From Neobacillus ginsengisoli (GTDB lineage: Bacteria > Bacillota > Bacilli > Bacillales_B > DSM-18226), in NCBI RefSeq assembly GCF_030813055.1, contig NZ_JAUSTW010000002.1, positions 496,001-560,000 on the forward strand: a DNA stretch of 64,000 nt. The letters run 5' to 3'. The position numbers and the translations under genes were made by a program. Position 1 is the first letter of the stretch. Each line of letters begins with the position of its first letter. Shown one piece after another: positions 36,521 to 44,055 of this stretch. Under the pieces are notes generated by a model. It worked only from the letters and a program-made list of their open reading frames with translations, was not told the DNA's origin and did no database searches.

Positions 36521-36994
36521 TTAATTTTTCTGTACTTCAACGCCCTCCGGATACCAAAGGAAAGGATTCTCTCCACGGTCGCGCTCCATATCGTATTCAA
36601 CATTTGAAAAGTCCATTTTTCCCCAGAATCCACTTGACTGCATTCTTGGATTTGTTTTAATTGGAAGACCAAATCTTTTGGCGAACTCTACGAGAATTTT
36701 CCCGTAACCATTTCCTTGATAATCCGGCAAGACTTCCAGTTTCCATATTTCCAAATAATTTTGCGGAGGAGAAAAATAACGATCGAATTTTGCGTCAATT
36801 TGGTATAGACTCATTCGAGCTACTAGTTTGTCTCCGTAATATATCCCGTAAAATGGTGAGTCACTATCATCTTCAATCATATTCGCTTCCAGGTCCTCAA
36901 ACATGGAAAGCTCCTGAATCCCATATTCTTTAAATTTTTTAAACTCTTCTAAGGTTTTAAAATTAACTTTTAATTTTTCAACTTTTGCTGGCAT
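36521..36994 (-). CDS. ylbP: YlbP, GNAT N-acetyltransferase
   Basis: A 157-residue GNAT protein. 'LEIWKLEVLPDYQGNGYGKILVEFAK' (shown in part) includes the acetyl-CoA loop 'YQGNGYGKIL'. The C-terminal 'GFWGKMDFSNVEYD' and 'NPFLWYPEGVE' are YlbP features. Substrate is unknown. aggaggtag precedes the ATG on the minus strand. It is convergent with gerR, as in B. subtilis. Confidence 0.9.
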   Translation of the reverse strand: MPAKVEKLKVNFKTLEEFKKFKEYGIQELSMFEDLEANMIEDDSDSPFYGIYYGDKLVARMSLYQIDAKFDRYFSPPQNYLEIWKLEVLPDYQGNGYGKILVEFAKRFGLPIKTNPRMQSSGFWGKMDFSNVEYDMERDRGENPFLWYPEGVEVQKN

Positions 36995-37200
36995 TTGTCT
37001 ACCTCCTAAAAAATGATCACTTTGAATATATTCATTTATTCGCGAATAACATGGAGAAGAAATAATTTTAAATTATTTAAAATGAATTAATATTATTATA
37101 TATCAAATGGATAAAAATTTCTTTAAATAAACCACAGAAACCGTTTACAAAAATTGCAGGAAATTCGGAGAATGTTGTAGAAACATAATAAATTGATGAT

Positions 37201-37387
37201 GTTTTTATTGAAAAATATAATTCCGATGCGAGGCATGTCGAAGTACAAATTTTCGGTGACCATGAAGGAAACATCGTGCACATGCTTGAACGTGATTGTT
37301 CCATTCAAAGAAGGCATTCTTGAGAATGAGGACTTCAAAAAAGGGGTATATACGACAAGCTTTTTAACCAAAAAATTAGCGAAATAA
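37201..37387 (+). pseudogene. Remnant of an acyl-CoA carboxylase biotin carboxylase gene (accC-like)
   Basis: Two pieces of a biotin carboxylase remain in different frames. From 37201, frame 1 reads '[20 protein letters not shown]' and '[10 protein letters not shown]' before a stop at 37319: the ATP-grasp core. From about 37295, frame 2 reads '[20 protein letters not shown]' and on to a stop at 37387: the C-terminal end of the same family. The roughly 240 codons expected between them, and most of the N-terminal part, are gone. It lies directly before the biotin carrier gene, where the subunit gene belongs. A faint N-terminal trace may start near 37143. Confidence 0.85.
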
Positions 37388-37401
37388 GGAGAGAAATTAT
37401 A

Positions 37402-37614
37402 ATGAGAGAAATTACAGCTACAATGGCAGGTACGGTTTTAAATCTTTTAGTATCAAATGGTGAAAAAGTTGCCCCGGGCCAAGAGGTATTATTGCTTGAA
37501 TCAATGAAAATGGAAATTCCGATTGAAAGCGGTAGCGAGGGTATTGTTAAAGAATTGAAAGTAGGTATTGGTGATTTTGTCAACGAAGGTGACGTGATAA
37601 TCGTTTTAGAATAG
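37402..37614 (+). CDS. Biotin/lipoyl attachment (BCCP-like) protein
   Basis: A 70-residue carrier domain standing alone. 'LLLESMKMEIPIE' contains the MKM motif whose Lys (about residue 36) is biotinylated; 'AGTVLNLLVSNGEKVAPGQE' and 'EGDVIIVLE' are the flanking hammerhead strands. It would carry CO2 between a biotin carboxylase and the carboxyltransferase encoded 21 bp downstream. The upstream carboxylase gene is broken, so its carboxylating partner would have to come from elsewhere. Strong aaggagag before the ATG. Confidence 0.92.
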   Translation: MREITATMAGTVLNLLVSNGEKVAPGQEVLLLESMKMEIPIESGSEGIVKELKVGIGDFVNEGDVIIVLE

Positions 37615-37635
37615 AAGTAGGTGAGGTGGAGAATA

Positions 37636-39177
37636 ATGGCAACAACAAATACGTTAAATGAACAATTGAATGAAAAAAGAAGAATCATCGAAGCAGGTGG
37701 ACATCCGAAATATCACGAAAAGCTTAAGGAACAAAAGAAGTTGTTTGTTCGTGAACGCCTTTTATTATTATTTGATGAAGGTAAGTTTGAAGAAGATGGG
37801 AAATTCGCTAATGTTCAAGCTAAAGACCTTCCTGCGGATGGTGTTGTTACCGGGATTGGCAAAATCAATGGTCAGACCGTTTGTGTCATGGCTAATGATT
37901 CTACGATTAAAGCCGGTTCTTGGGGAGCAAGAACAGTAGAAAAAATTATCCGTATACAAGAAGTAGCCGAAAAATTAAAAGTTCCTTTATTCTATCTGGT
38001 AGATTCGGCAGGTGCGAGGATAACAGATCAATTGGAAATGTTTCCAAATCGTCGCGGGGCAGGCCGTATTTTTTACAATCAAGTAAAACTTTCCGGAATG
38101 ATTCCGCAGGTTTGCATTCTTTTTGGACCTTCGGCAGCAGGTGGTGCGTATATTCCCGCGTTTTGTGATATCGTCATTATGGTAGATCAGAATGCTTCGA
38201 TGTACCTTGGATCACCGCGTATGGCCGAAAAGGTCATTGGCGAAAAAGTAACGCTTGAGGAAATGGGAGGAGCGAGGATGCATTGCACTGATAGCGGCTG
38301 CGGTGATGTTCTCGCCTTCAGTGAGGAGGAAGCAATTGAATCTGCTAAGAAATATATTAGTTATTTCCCTTCTAGTTTTAAAGAAAAACCAAAGTTGCTG
38401 AATGGGATTGCTCCAAAAAATGGGCGTGAACTTGAAGCGATTATCCCCGAAAATCAAAATGCGCCATTCGATATGTATGAATGTATAAATACCTTAATTG
38501 ATGAAGACAGTTTTTATGAAGTAAAAAAGCTGTTTGCAACTGAATTAATTACCGGGTTTGCCAGAATTGATGGAAGAGTTGTGGGAATTATTGCCAATCA
38601 GCCGAAAGCAAAGGGTGGTGTCCTTTTTGTTGATTCCGCGGATAAAGGGGCAAAATTTATTCAGCTATGCGATGCATTTCATATTCCTTTATTGTTCCTT
38701 GCTGATGTCCCGGGCTTTATGATCGGTACAAAGGTTGAACGTGCCGGGATCATAAGGCATGGAGCGAAATTAATTGCAGCGATGAGTTCTGCAACAGTTC
38801 CGAAAATTTCCGTGGTTGTCAGGAAAGCATATGGGGCAGGACTTTATGCGATGGCGGGTCCAGCCTTTGAACCGGATTGCTGTATTGCATTACCTACAGC
38901 ACAAATTGCCGTAATGGGCCCTGAGGCAGCTGTAAATGCAGTATATTCAAACAAGATTAATGAAATTGAAGATCCGAAAGAGCGCTTAGCTTTTGTCCAA
39001 GCAAAACATAAGGAATATAAGGAGCATATTGATATATATAAGCTGGCATCAGAGCTTATTGTTGATGAAATAGTTGCTCCATCGGAATTAAGAGCCGTGT
39101 TAAGTCAGCGTTTTGCTTACTATGAAACAAAAGAGCTAACCTTTAGTATTCGGAAACACCCGGTCTATCCGGTTTAA
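37636..39177 (+). CDS. Acyl-CoA carboxylase carboxyltransferase subunit
   Basis: A 513-residue carboxyltransferase of the propionyl/methylmalonyl/methylcrotonyl-CoA carboxylase beta family, with both crotonase-like halves. N-half 'RERLLLLFDEGKFEEDG' and 'GPSAAGGAYIPAF' (acyl-CoA oxyanion loop, about 154-166); C-half 'KGGVLFVDSADKGAKFIQLC' and 'VRKAYGAGLYAMAGP'. Substrate preference cannot be told. ATG at 37636 follows ggtggag and is preferred over 37621. The frame is intact despite loss of the biotin carboxylase gene in the same locus. Confidence 0.92.
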   Translation: MATTNTLNEQLNEKRRIIEAGGHPKYHEKLKEQKKLFVRERLLLLFDEGKFEEDGKFANVQAKDLPADGVVTGIGKINGQTVCVMANDSTIKAGSWGARTVEKIIRIQEVAEKLKVPLFYLVDSAGARITDQLEMFPNRRGAGRIFYNQVKLSGMIPQVCILFGPSAAGGAYIPAFCDIVIMVDQNASMYLGSPRMAEKVIGEKVTLEEMGGARMHCTDSGCGDVLAFSEEEAIESAKKYISYFPSSFKEKPKLLNGIAPKNGRELEAIIPENQNAPFDMYECINTLIDEDSFYEVKKLFATELITGFARIDGRVVGIIANQPKAKGGVLFVDSADKGAKFIQLCDAFHIPLLFLADVPGFMIGTKVERAGIIRHGAKLIAAMSSATVPKISVVVRKAYGAGLYAMAGPAFEPDCCIALPTAQIAVMGPEAAVNAVYSNKINEIEDPKERLAFVQAKHKEYKEHIDIYKLASELIVDEIVAPSELRAVLSQRFAYYETKELTFSIRKHPVYPV

Positions 39178-39184
39178 TGCATAT

Positions 39185-39215
39185 AGGCTGACTTAAAAGT
39201 CAGCCTTTTGCTGTT
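39185..39215 (+). terminator. Terminator after the carboxyltransferase gene
   Basis: aggctgactt / aagtcagcct with a 2-base loop, followed by tttgctgttt. Confidence 0.75.
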
Positions 39216-39280
39216 TGAAAATGCAAAAAAGGGACAGCATTTGCTAAAATAATGGTTAAAGACGAAAAATGAGGGATTTC

Positions 39281-40177
39281 ATGAAAATTGGAATTATTGG
39301 TGCTGGTTCTATCGGTTTATTATTTGCCTCTTATATTAGCAGTTTTTTCCCCGTAACGATTTATACGCGGACAGATGAACAGGCAAATGGGATTAATGCA
39401 TATGGTTTGGTACTTAAGAGAGGGTCAACTCAAGCTACAATAAAGGTTAAGGCTCTTCCGATTTCTGAGTGGAAAGGTAAAGAAGATTTAACGGTCATTA
39501 CGGTAAAGCAGTTTCAGCTTGGGTCCATTTTTGAAAAAATAAAAGAATTAGAATCACTGCCTGGTAGCCTCCTATTTGTGCAAAATGGAATGGGGCATTT
39601 AAAGGATCTTGAAAAATTACCGGTAAAGAATCTCTTTATCGGATCTGTTGAGCATGGGGCGTATAAAGAGGATGACTTTACCGTAAGCCATAATGGAGAA
39701 GGTAAAACAAATGCAGCTGTATATAAAGGAGATTCTTCAATCCTCCGTGAATTTTCCAGGGCAGTTTCTGCGAATTTTCCGCTTGTATTTTGTGAGGATT
39801 ATTATGAATTATTGGTAAATAAATTAATTGTTAATGCGGTTATTAATCCATTAACGGCAATACTTCAAGTGAAGAACGGTGAACTGATAAAAAATCAGTT
39901 CTATTTTAAAGTCTTAAAAAATCTATATACTGAAGTTTTCTATATTTTAAACTTGGAAGACCATGAGAAGCATCTTCGACAAATTATTAATATTTGCCAA
40001 AATACAGCAGATAATCGCTCATCGATGTTAAAAGATATCGAAGCCGGGAGAGCTACAGAAGTAGATGCGATTTTGGGCTTTTTAATAGAAAAGGCATTTG
40101 AGCAAGAAAAAAAGGCACCGCAAGTTGAAAATTTTTATTATTTGATAAAAGGAAAAGAGTTTACAGAAAGATTTTAA
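39281..40177 (+). CDS. ylbQ: 2-dehydropantoate 2-reductase family protein (YlbQ, PanE-like)
   Basis: A 298-residue NADPH-dependent ketopantoate reductase family member. The Rossmann motif 'IGIIGAGSIGLLFASY' opens the protein; 'VTVKQFQLGSI' and the catalytic Lys region 'NKLIVNAVINPLTAIL' (Lys about 190) follow, with 'KDIEAGRATEVDAILGFLI' near the end. PanE makes pantoate for pantothenate and CoA. YlbQ of B. subtilis is a PanE-type protein. ATG at 39281 after gaggga is chosen; the longer frame adds four residues. Confidence 0.9.
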   Translation: MKIGIIGAGSIGLLFASYISSFFPVTIYTRTDEQANGINAYGLVLKRGSTQATIKVKALPISEWKGKEDLTVITVKQFQLGSIFEKIKELESLPGSLLFVQNGMGHLKDLEKLPVKNLFIGSVEHGAYKEDDFTVSHNGEGKTNAAVYKGDSSILREFSRAVSANFPLVFCEDYYELLVNKLIVNAVINPLTAILQVKNGELIKNQFYFKVLKNLYTEVFYILNLEDHEKHLRQIINICQNTADNRSSMLKDIEAGRATEVDAILGFLIEKAFEQEKKAPQVENFYYLIKGKEFTERF

Positions 40178-40206
40178 TGAATATCATCATTTGTAAGCAA
40201 AGTTTT

Positions 40207-40235
40207 TTTTCATAAGCGATGGTTAATGCTATACT
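40207..40235 (+). promoter_or_regulatory. Candidate SigA promoter for bshC
   Basis: TTTTCA (40207-40212) and TATACT (40230-40235) with 17-bp spacing; TGC precedes the -10, making it extended. It ends 42 bp before the bshC ATG. Confidence 0.6.
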
Positions 40236-40277
40236 TTGTAAAGAATGAATATGGATGATCAGAAAGGAAGTACATAA

Positions 40278-41912
40278 ATGGAGATTTTAAATCTCTCTTT
40301 ACCGGCAACGAATCGGTTTGCTTCAAACTATTTGGAACAATCTCCTGCCATCCAGCCATTTTTCCATTATCGTTATAATGAATTGACGGAAGATCGGAAA
40401 AGATTAGCTGAGTTAACTAATCGATCGTTTCCTCGTGAAGAGGTTGCAGCACATATTGAAAAATTCATGAAAAACTACCCATCATCTAAGGCTATTCAAG
40501 CTTCAATTCAAAAATTGAAACAAAAAAATAGCGTCGTTGTCATCGGGGGGCAACAAGCAGGAATCCTTACAGGACCACTTTATTCGATACATAAAGTTAT
40601 CTCGATCATCAAATTAGCAGAACAAAAAGAACGGCAACTGGGTGTACCCGTCGTTCCTGTTTTTTGGATTGCGGGAGAAGATCATGATTTCCAGGAAGTA
40701 AATCATGTTTTTGTTCCGATGGAAGACAAAGTCGATAAGTGGATTTATCCGGAAAAGGTTCTGCAAAAGAAGATGGTATCAGATATCCATCTGAACAAGG
40801 ATAATTGCCTTTTATGGGTGCAAAATGTAATTAAGAATTTTGGTGAAACGGATTACACGAATTTACTGCTGGAATTTGCTGAAAAGCAGCTGGAGAAATC
40901 GGCTACTTTTGTCGATTTCTTTGCCAATATTATCATGGAACTCTTTAAAGATTATGGCCTGTTAATTGTTGATTCAGGAGACAGTCGTTTCCGTTATCTT
41001 CAGCGCGAATTATTATCAAAACAAATTCATCACCATGATTCCATTACTTTTTCGCTGCTGGAACAGCAAAAAGCAATAAGTAACGAAGGATTTCCGATAA
41101 CAATTGAAGCAGGAGATCAAGCAGCAAACTTGTTTTATTATGATCAAAGACTTAATGAAAGAATATTGCTTGAGTATGATCGCTCAAACGATCGCTTTGT
41201 GGGGAAAAGTGGAGTAGTTTCTTTTTCTAAAGAAGAATTGGTGGAGATTGCAAACAGCGATCCTGCAAAATTAAGCAATAATGTGGTAACAAGACCATTG
41301 ATGCAGGAATGGCTTTTTCCGACGCTTGCTTTTATTGCAGGACCCGGTGAAATCTCTTATTGGGCTGAACTAAAGCTTGTATTTGAGCATTTTAATATAA
41401 AAATGCCTCCTATCGTCCCTCGTTTGAATATAACTTTGCTTGATCGTTCAGTTGAAACAGACCTGCTAGAGTTACATTTAAACTTATCGGAAGTATTGAG
41501 TAGAGGAACAAATGCTGGGAGAGAAAAATTTCTGGAATCAATTAAAGACAAGGAAGTAAATGACTTGTTTTTTACTGCCAAAGAACAACTTTTAAAGCAG
41601 TATCAGCTTATAGAAGCAAAAACAGCTCAGCTCGATAAGGGACTTCTGCCATTATTAAAGAAAAATGAGAATTACTTACTTAAAGAAATTGGATTTATGG
41701 AAACCAAATTGGAAGAAGCAGTGAAGAAAAAACACAATGTTATTCTTACTAAATATGCCCGAGTAGACCTTTCCCTTAGACCTGATGGTTTCCCGCAGGA
41801 AAGAATGTGGAATGTATTTTATTATTTGAATCAATATAGTCTAAGCTTCATTCATGAATTAATGGATTTATGTTATGAATTTGATGGACTCCATAAGGTT
41901 GTGAAAATATAG
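40278..41912 (+). CDS. bshC: Bacillithiol biosynthesis cysteine-adding enzyme BshC
   Basis: A 544-residue protein of full family length that adds Cys to GlcN-malate, the last step of bacillithiol synthesis. Rossmann-like core with 'VVIGGQQAGILTGPLYSIHK' and 'VFWIAGEDHDFQEVNHV' are diagnostic, followed by a coiled-coil region (about residues 400-480) and 'HNVILTKYARVDLSLRPDGFPQ' (trimmed) near the C-terminus. Position before mraZ is as in B. subtilis (yllA). Terminator follows. Confidence 0.94.
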   Translation: MEILNLSLPATNRFASNYLEQSPAIQPFFHYRYNELTEDRKRLAELTNRSFPREEVAAHIEKFMKNYPSSKAIQASIQKLKQKNSVVVIGGQQAGILTGPLYSIHKVISIIKLAEQKERQLGVPVVPVFWIAGEDHDFQEVNHVFVPMEDKVDKWIYPEKVLQKKMVSDIHLNKDNCLLWVQNVIKNFGETDYTNLLLEFAEKQLEKSATFVDFFANIIMELFKDYGLLIVDSGDSRFRYLQRELLSKQIHHHDSITFSLLEQQKAISNEGFPITIEAGDQAANLFYYDQRLNERILLEYDRSNDRFVGKSGVVSFSKEELVEIANSDPAKLSNNVVTRPLMQEWLFPTLAFIAGPGEISYWAELKLVFEHFNIKMPPIVPRLNITLLDRSVETDLLELHLNLSEVLSRGTNAGREKFLESIKDKEVNDLFFTAKEQLLKQYQLIEAKTAQLDKGLLPLLKKNENYLLKEIGFMETKLEEAVKKKHNVILTKYARVDLSLRPDGFPQERMWNVFYYLNQYSLSFIHELMDLCYEFDGLHKVVKI

Positions 41913-41950
41913 AGGAACTTCACCGTTGATGTGAAGTTTCTTTTTTTTAG
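41913..41950 (+). terminator. Terminator after bshC
   Basis: gaacttcac / gtgaagttt(c) stem, then seven or more T. Confidence 0.85.
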
Positions 41951-42170
41951 GCTCTTTTCTAAAATTTTTTGCTATTTGATGCTAATTAGTGAGTTATACA
42001 AGTTTTTATAGATGAGAATAGGTCATTAATGCAGAAAAGAGTACGAAACCATAGATAAATACATGTTAGCTTTGTACGAAAAACAATAATCGATCCGAAA
42101 ACAGCCTTTTTTATAAAATATCCTGTTAAAAAAGGATTTTCACATTTTAGACACGAATTGTATTAAAATA

Positions 42171-42223
42171 AGTGGAGGAAAGTGGGGGAATGTGGTACTC
42201 TTATAAAAGAAAGTGGGGGTATT
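42171..42223 (+). promoter_or_regulatory. Probable MraZ operator repeats upstream of mraZ
   Basis: Three tandem 10-bp units: agtggaggaa (42171), agtgggggaa (42181), tgtggtactc (42191), and a further aagtgggggt at 42211. MraZ is known to bind direct GTGG/TGGG repeats spaced 10 bp in its own promoter. A SigA-type element just upstream (TTTTCA about 42138, TATTAA about 42161) would place these near the transcription start. Confidence 0.65.
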
Positions 42224-42227
42224 GGGT

Positions 42228-42659
42228 ATGTTTATGGGTGAATACCATCATAGCATTGATATTAAAGGCCGCTTGATTGTGCCCTCCAAATTCCGCGATG
42301 ACCTTGGTGAGTTGTTTATCATTACTCGCGGTTTGGATCAATGTTTGTTTGGTTACCCGTTATCAGAGTGGGTTCTTTTGGAAGAAAAATTAAAAGGCTT
42401 ACCCCTGACTAAAAAAGATGCCCGTGCTTTTACAAGATTCTTCTTTTCCGGCGCAACCGAGAGTGAACTGGATAAACAAGGGAGAATCAATATACCGACC
42501 CCGCTCCTTCAATATGCTAAGTTGGAAAAAGAATGTGTGATTTTGGGTGTTTCCAATCGAATTGAAATTTGGAGTAAACAGATTTGGGAAGACTATTTTT
42601 CAGAGTCTGAAGAATCTTTTGCCGAAATTGCAGAAAATATGATTGGGTTTGATATATAA
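42228..42659 (+). CDS. mraZ: Transcriptional regulator MraZ
   Basis: A 143-residue AbrB-like double-SpoVT domain protein, identical in length to B. subtilis MraZ. Two DXXXR motifs: '[17 protein letters not shown]' and '[16 protein letters not shown]'. It forms a ring oligomer and regulates the dcw operon by binding repeats in its promoter, which are seen just upstream. The longer frame starts within the operator; MFMGEYHH is the standard start. First gene of the division and cell wall cluster. Confidence 0.95.
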   Translation: MFMGEYHHSIDIKGRLIVPSKFRDDLGELFIITRGLDQCLFGYPLSEWVLLEEKLKGLPLTKKDARAFTRFFFSGATESELDKQGRINIPTPLLQYAKLEKECVILGVSNRIEIWSKQIWEDYFSESEESFAEIAENMIGFDI

Positions 42660-42724
42660 TGGAGAAGTTATTTTAAAATAATACTCCCATTAATATCGTT
42701 CGATTGGAAAGAGGTGGCAGCAAC

Positions 42725-43657
42725 ATGTTTGAACATACAACGGTTTTGTTAAAGGAAGCTGTAGAAGGATTAAATATTAAGCCTGATGGTATCTATGTAG
42801 ATTGTACATTGGGCGGTGCCGGACATAGTTCGGTCATTCTTACAAAATTAAGTGAAAAGGGAAAATTAATCGCCTTCGATCAAGACGAAACAGCTATCGC
42901 TCATGCAAAAGAGAAACTATCCGCCCATCACGAAAAACTGACTATTGTTAAAAGCAACTTTTTATATTTAAAAGAAGAACTTGAAAATCTGGGAATTGAT
43001 AAAGTCGATGGAGTCCTCTATGACCTTGGTGTTTCATCGCCGCAATTGGATACACCGGAAAGAGGCTTTAGCTATCACCATGATGCACCATTAGATATGA
43101 GGATGGATAATGACGCGTCCGTTTCAGCGTATGATGTTATCAATCATTGGTCCTTTGAAGATTTAGTCCGTATTTTTTTTCGCTATGGAGAGGAAAAATT
43201 CTCTAAACAAATTGCCCGGAAAATTGAAGCGGCTAGAGTTTCGAAACCAATAGAAACCACTGGTGAACTCGTCGATTTGATTAAAGAAGCAATTCCAGCA
43301 CCAGCACGTAGAAAAGGTGGACATCCTGCCAAACGAATTTTTCAAGCAGTCAGAATTGCGGTCAATGATGAATTATCGGTTTTTGAGCAGTCCTTAAATC
43401 AATCAATTGAATTGTTAAATCCAGGCGGGAGAATAAGTGTAATTACCTTTCACTCTTTAGAGGATCGTATTTGCAAAGCAGCCTTTAAAAAAGCAAGTGA
43501 AACACCAGATTTGCCCCCAGGTTTGCCAATTATTCCTGATGAGTATAAACCAATATTAAAGTTAGTCTCTCGTAAACCGATTCTTCCATCTGAAGAAGAG
43601 TTAGAACAGAATAACCGTGCCCGATCTGCAAAGCTTCGTATTGCAGAAAAATTATAA
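42725..43657 (+). CDS. rsmH: 16S rRNA (cytosine1402-N4)-methyltransferase RsmH
   Basis: A 310-residue SAM-dependent methyltransferase (MraW) acting on C1402 in the ribosomal P site. '[15 protein letters not shown]' is motif I; '[12 protein letters not shown]' and '[17 protein letters not shown]' follow; '[12 protein letters not shown]' and '[10 protein letters not shown]' are C-terminal signatures. ATG at 42725, 7 bp from gaggtgg, is preferred over 42704. Confidence 0.96.
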   Translation: MFEHTTVLLKEAVEGLNIKPDGIYVDCTLGGAGHSSVILTKLSEKGKLIAFDQDETAIAHAKEKLSAHHEKLTIVKSNFLYLKEELENLGIDKVDGVLYDLGVSSPQLDTPERGFSYHHDAPLDMRMDNDASVSAYDVINHWSFEDLVRIFFRYGEEKFSKQIARKIEAARVSKPIETTGELVDLIKEAIPAPARRKGGHPAKRIFQAVRIAVNDELSVFEQSLNQSIELLNPGGRISVITFHSLEDRICKAAFKKASETPDLPPGLPIIPDEYKPILKLVSRKPILPSEEELEQNNRARSAKLRIAEKL

Positions 43658-43680
43658 AAAAATTATTTGGAGGGGAAAGA

Positions 43681-44055
43681 ATGAGTAATCTTGCCAGGAA
43701 ATTTCAGCAGCAGCAACAGCAACAGCAGCAGCAGGTGGAACTAACAAATCAAGATGTGAGGAAAGAAACGGCCCAAAAGTACTGGCTAACTCCAGGGGAG
43801 AAAGTAATTGGTTTAGTTTTTGCTGGTTTAGTTTGTTTCGGAGCTGTGAATATTATTTCGAATCAAGCTGAAATTTATCAGGTAAACAAAAGTATTCAGG
43901 AAACGCAAAACGTGATTAACGATCAGAAAACGGTAAACAATGATCTGCAGGTTAAAGTTAGCGACCTTAGCAACTACCAACGTATTTTGGATAAAGCAAA
44001 AAAAATGGGTCTTGAAATTAATGAAAATAATGTCAAGGTTGTGCCAGGAAAATGA
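43681..44055 (+). CDS. ftsL: Cell division protein FtsL
   Basis: A 124-residue bitopic membrane protein of the divisome. Cytoplasmic N-terminus, one helix (about residues 41-60, VIGLVFAGLVCFGAVNIIS), then an extracytoplasmic leucine-zipper-like coiled coil. FtsL pairs with DivIC and DivIB and is unstable in B. subtilis. Unusual: residues 9-18 are ten consecutive Gln encoded by mixed cag/caa codons. Its stop overlaps the pbpB start (ATGA), implying translational coupling. Ribosome binding site ggaggggaa. Confidence 0.93.
   Translation: MSNLARKFQQQQQQQQQQVELTNQDVRKETAQKYWLTPGEKVIGLVFAGLVCFGAVNIISNQAEIYQVNKSIQETQNVINDQKTVNNDLQVKVSDLSNYQRILDKAKKMGLEINENNVKVVPGK

Noticed and set aside
37193..37387. 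64-codon open frame before the biotin carrier gene as an intact small gene
   Set aside because: Only its last third resembles a protein family (biotin carboxylase C-terminus); the first part is the out-of-frame reading of the ATP-grasp fragment, so it is a remnant.
43709..43734. cag/caa run in ftsL as a sequencing artefact
   Set aside because: The frame is kept through the tract and the downstream FtsL sequence is normal; mixed codons argue against simple error, although exact length could vary.
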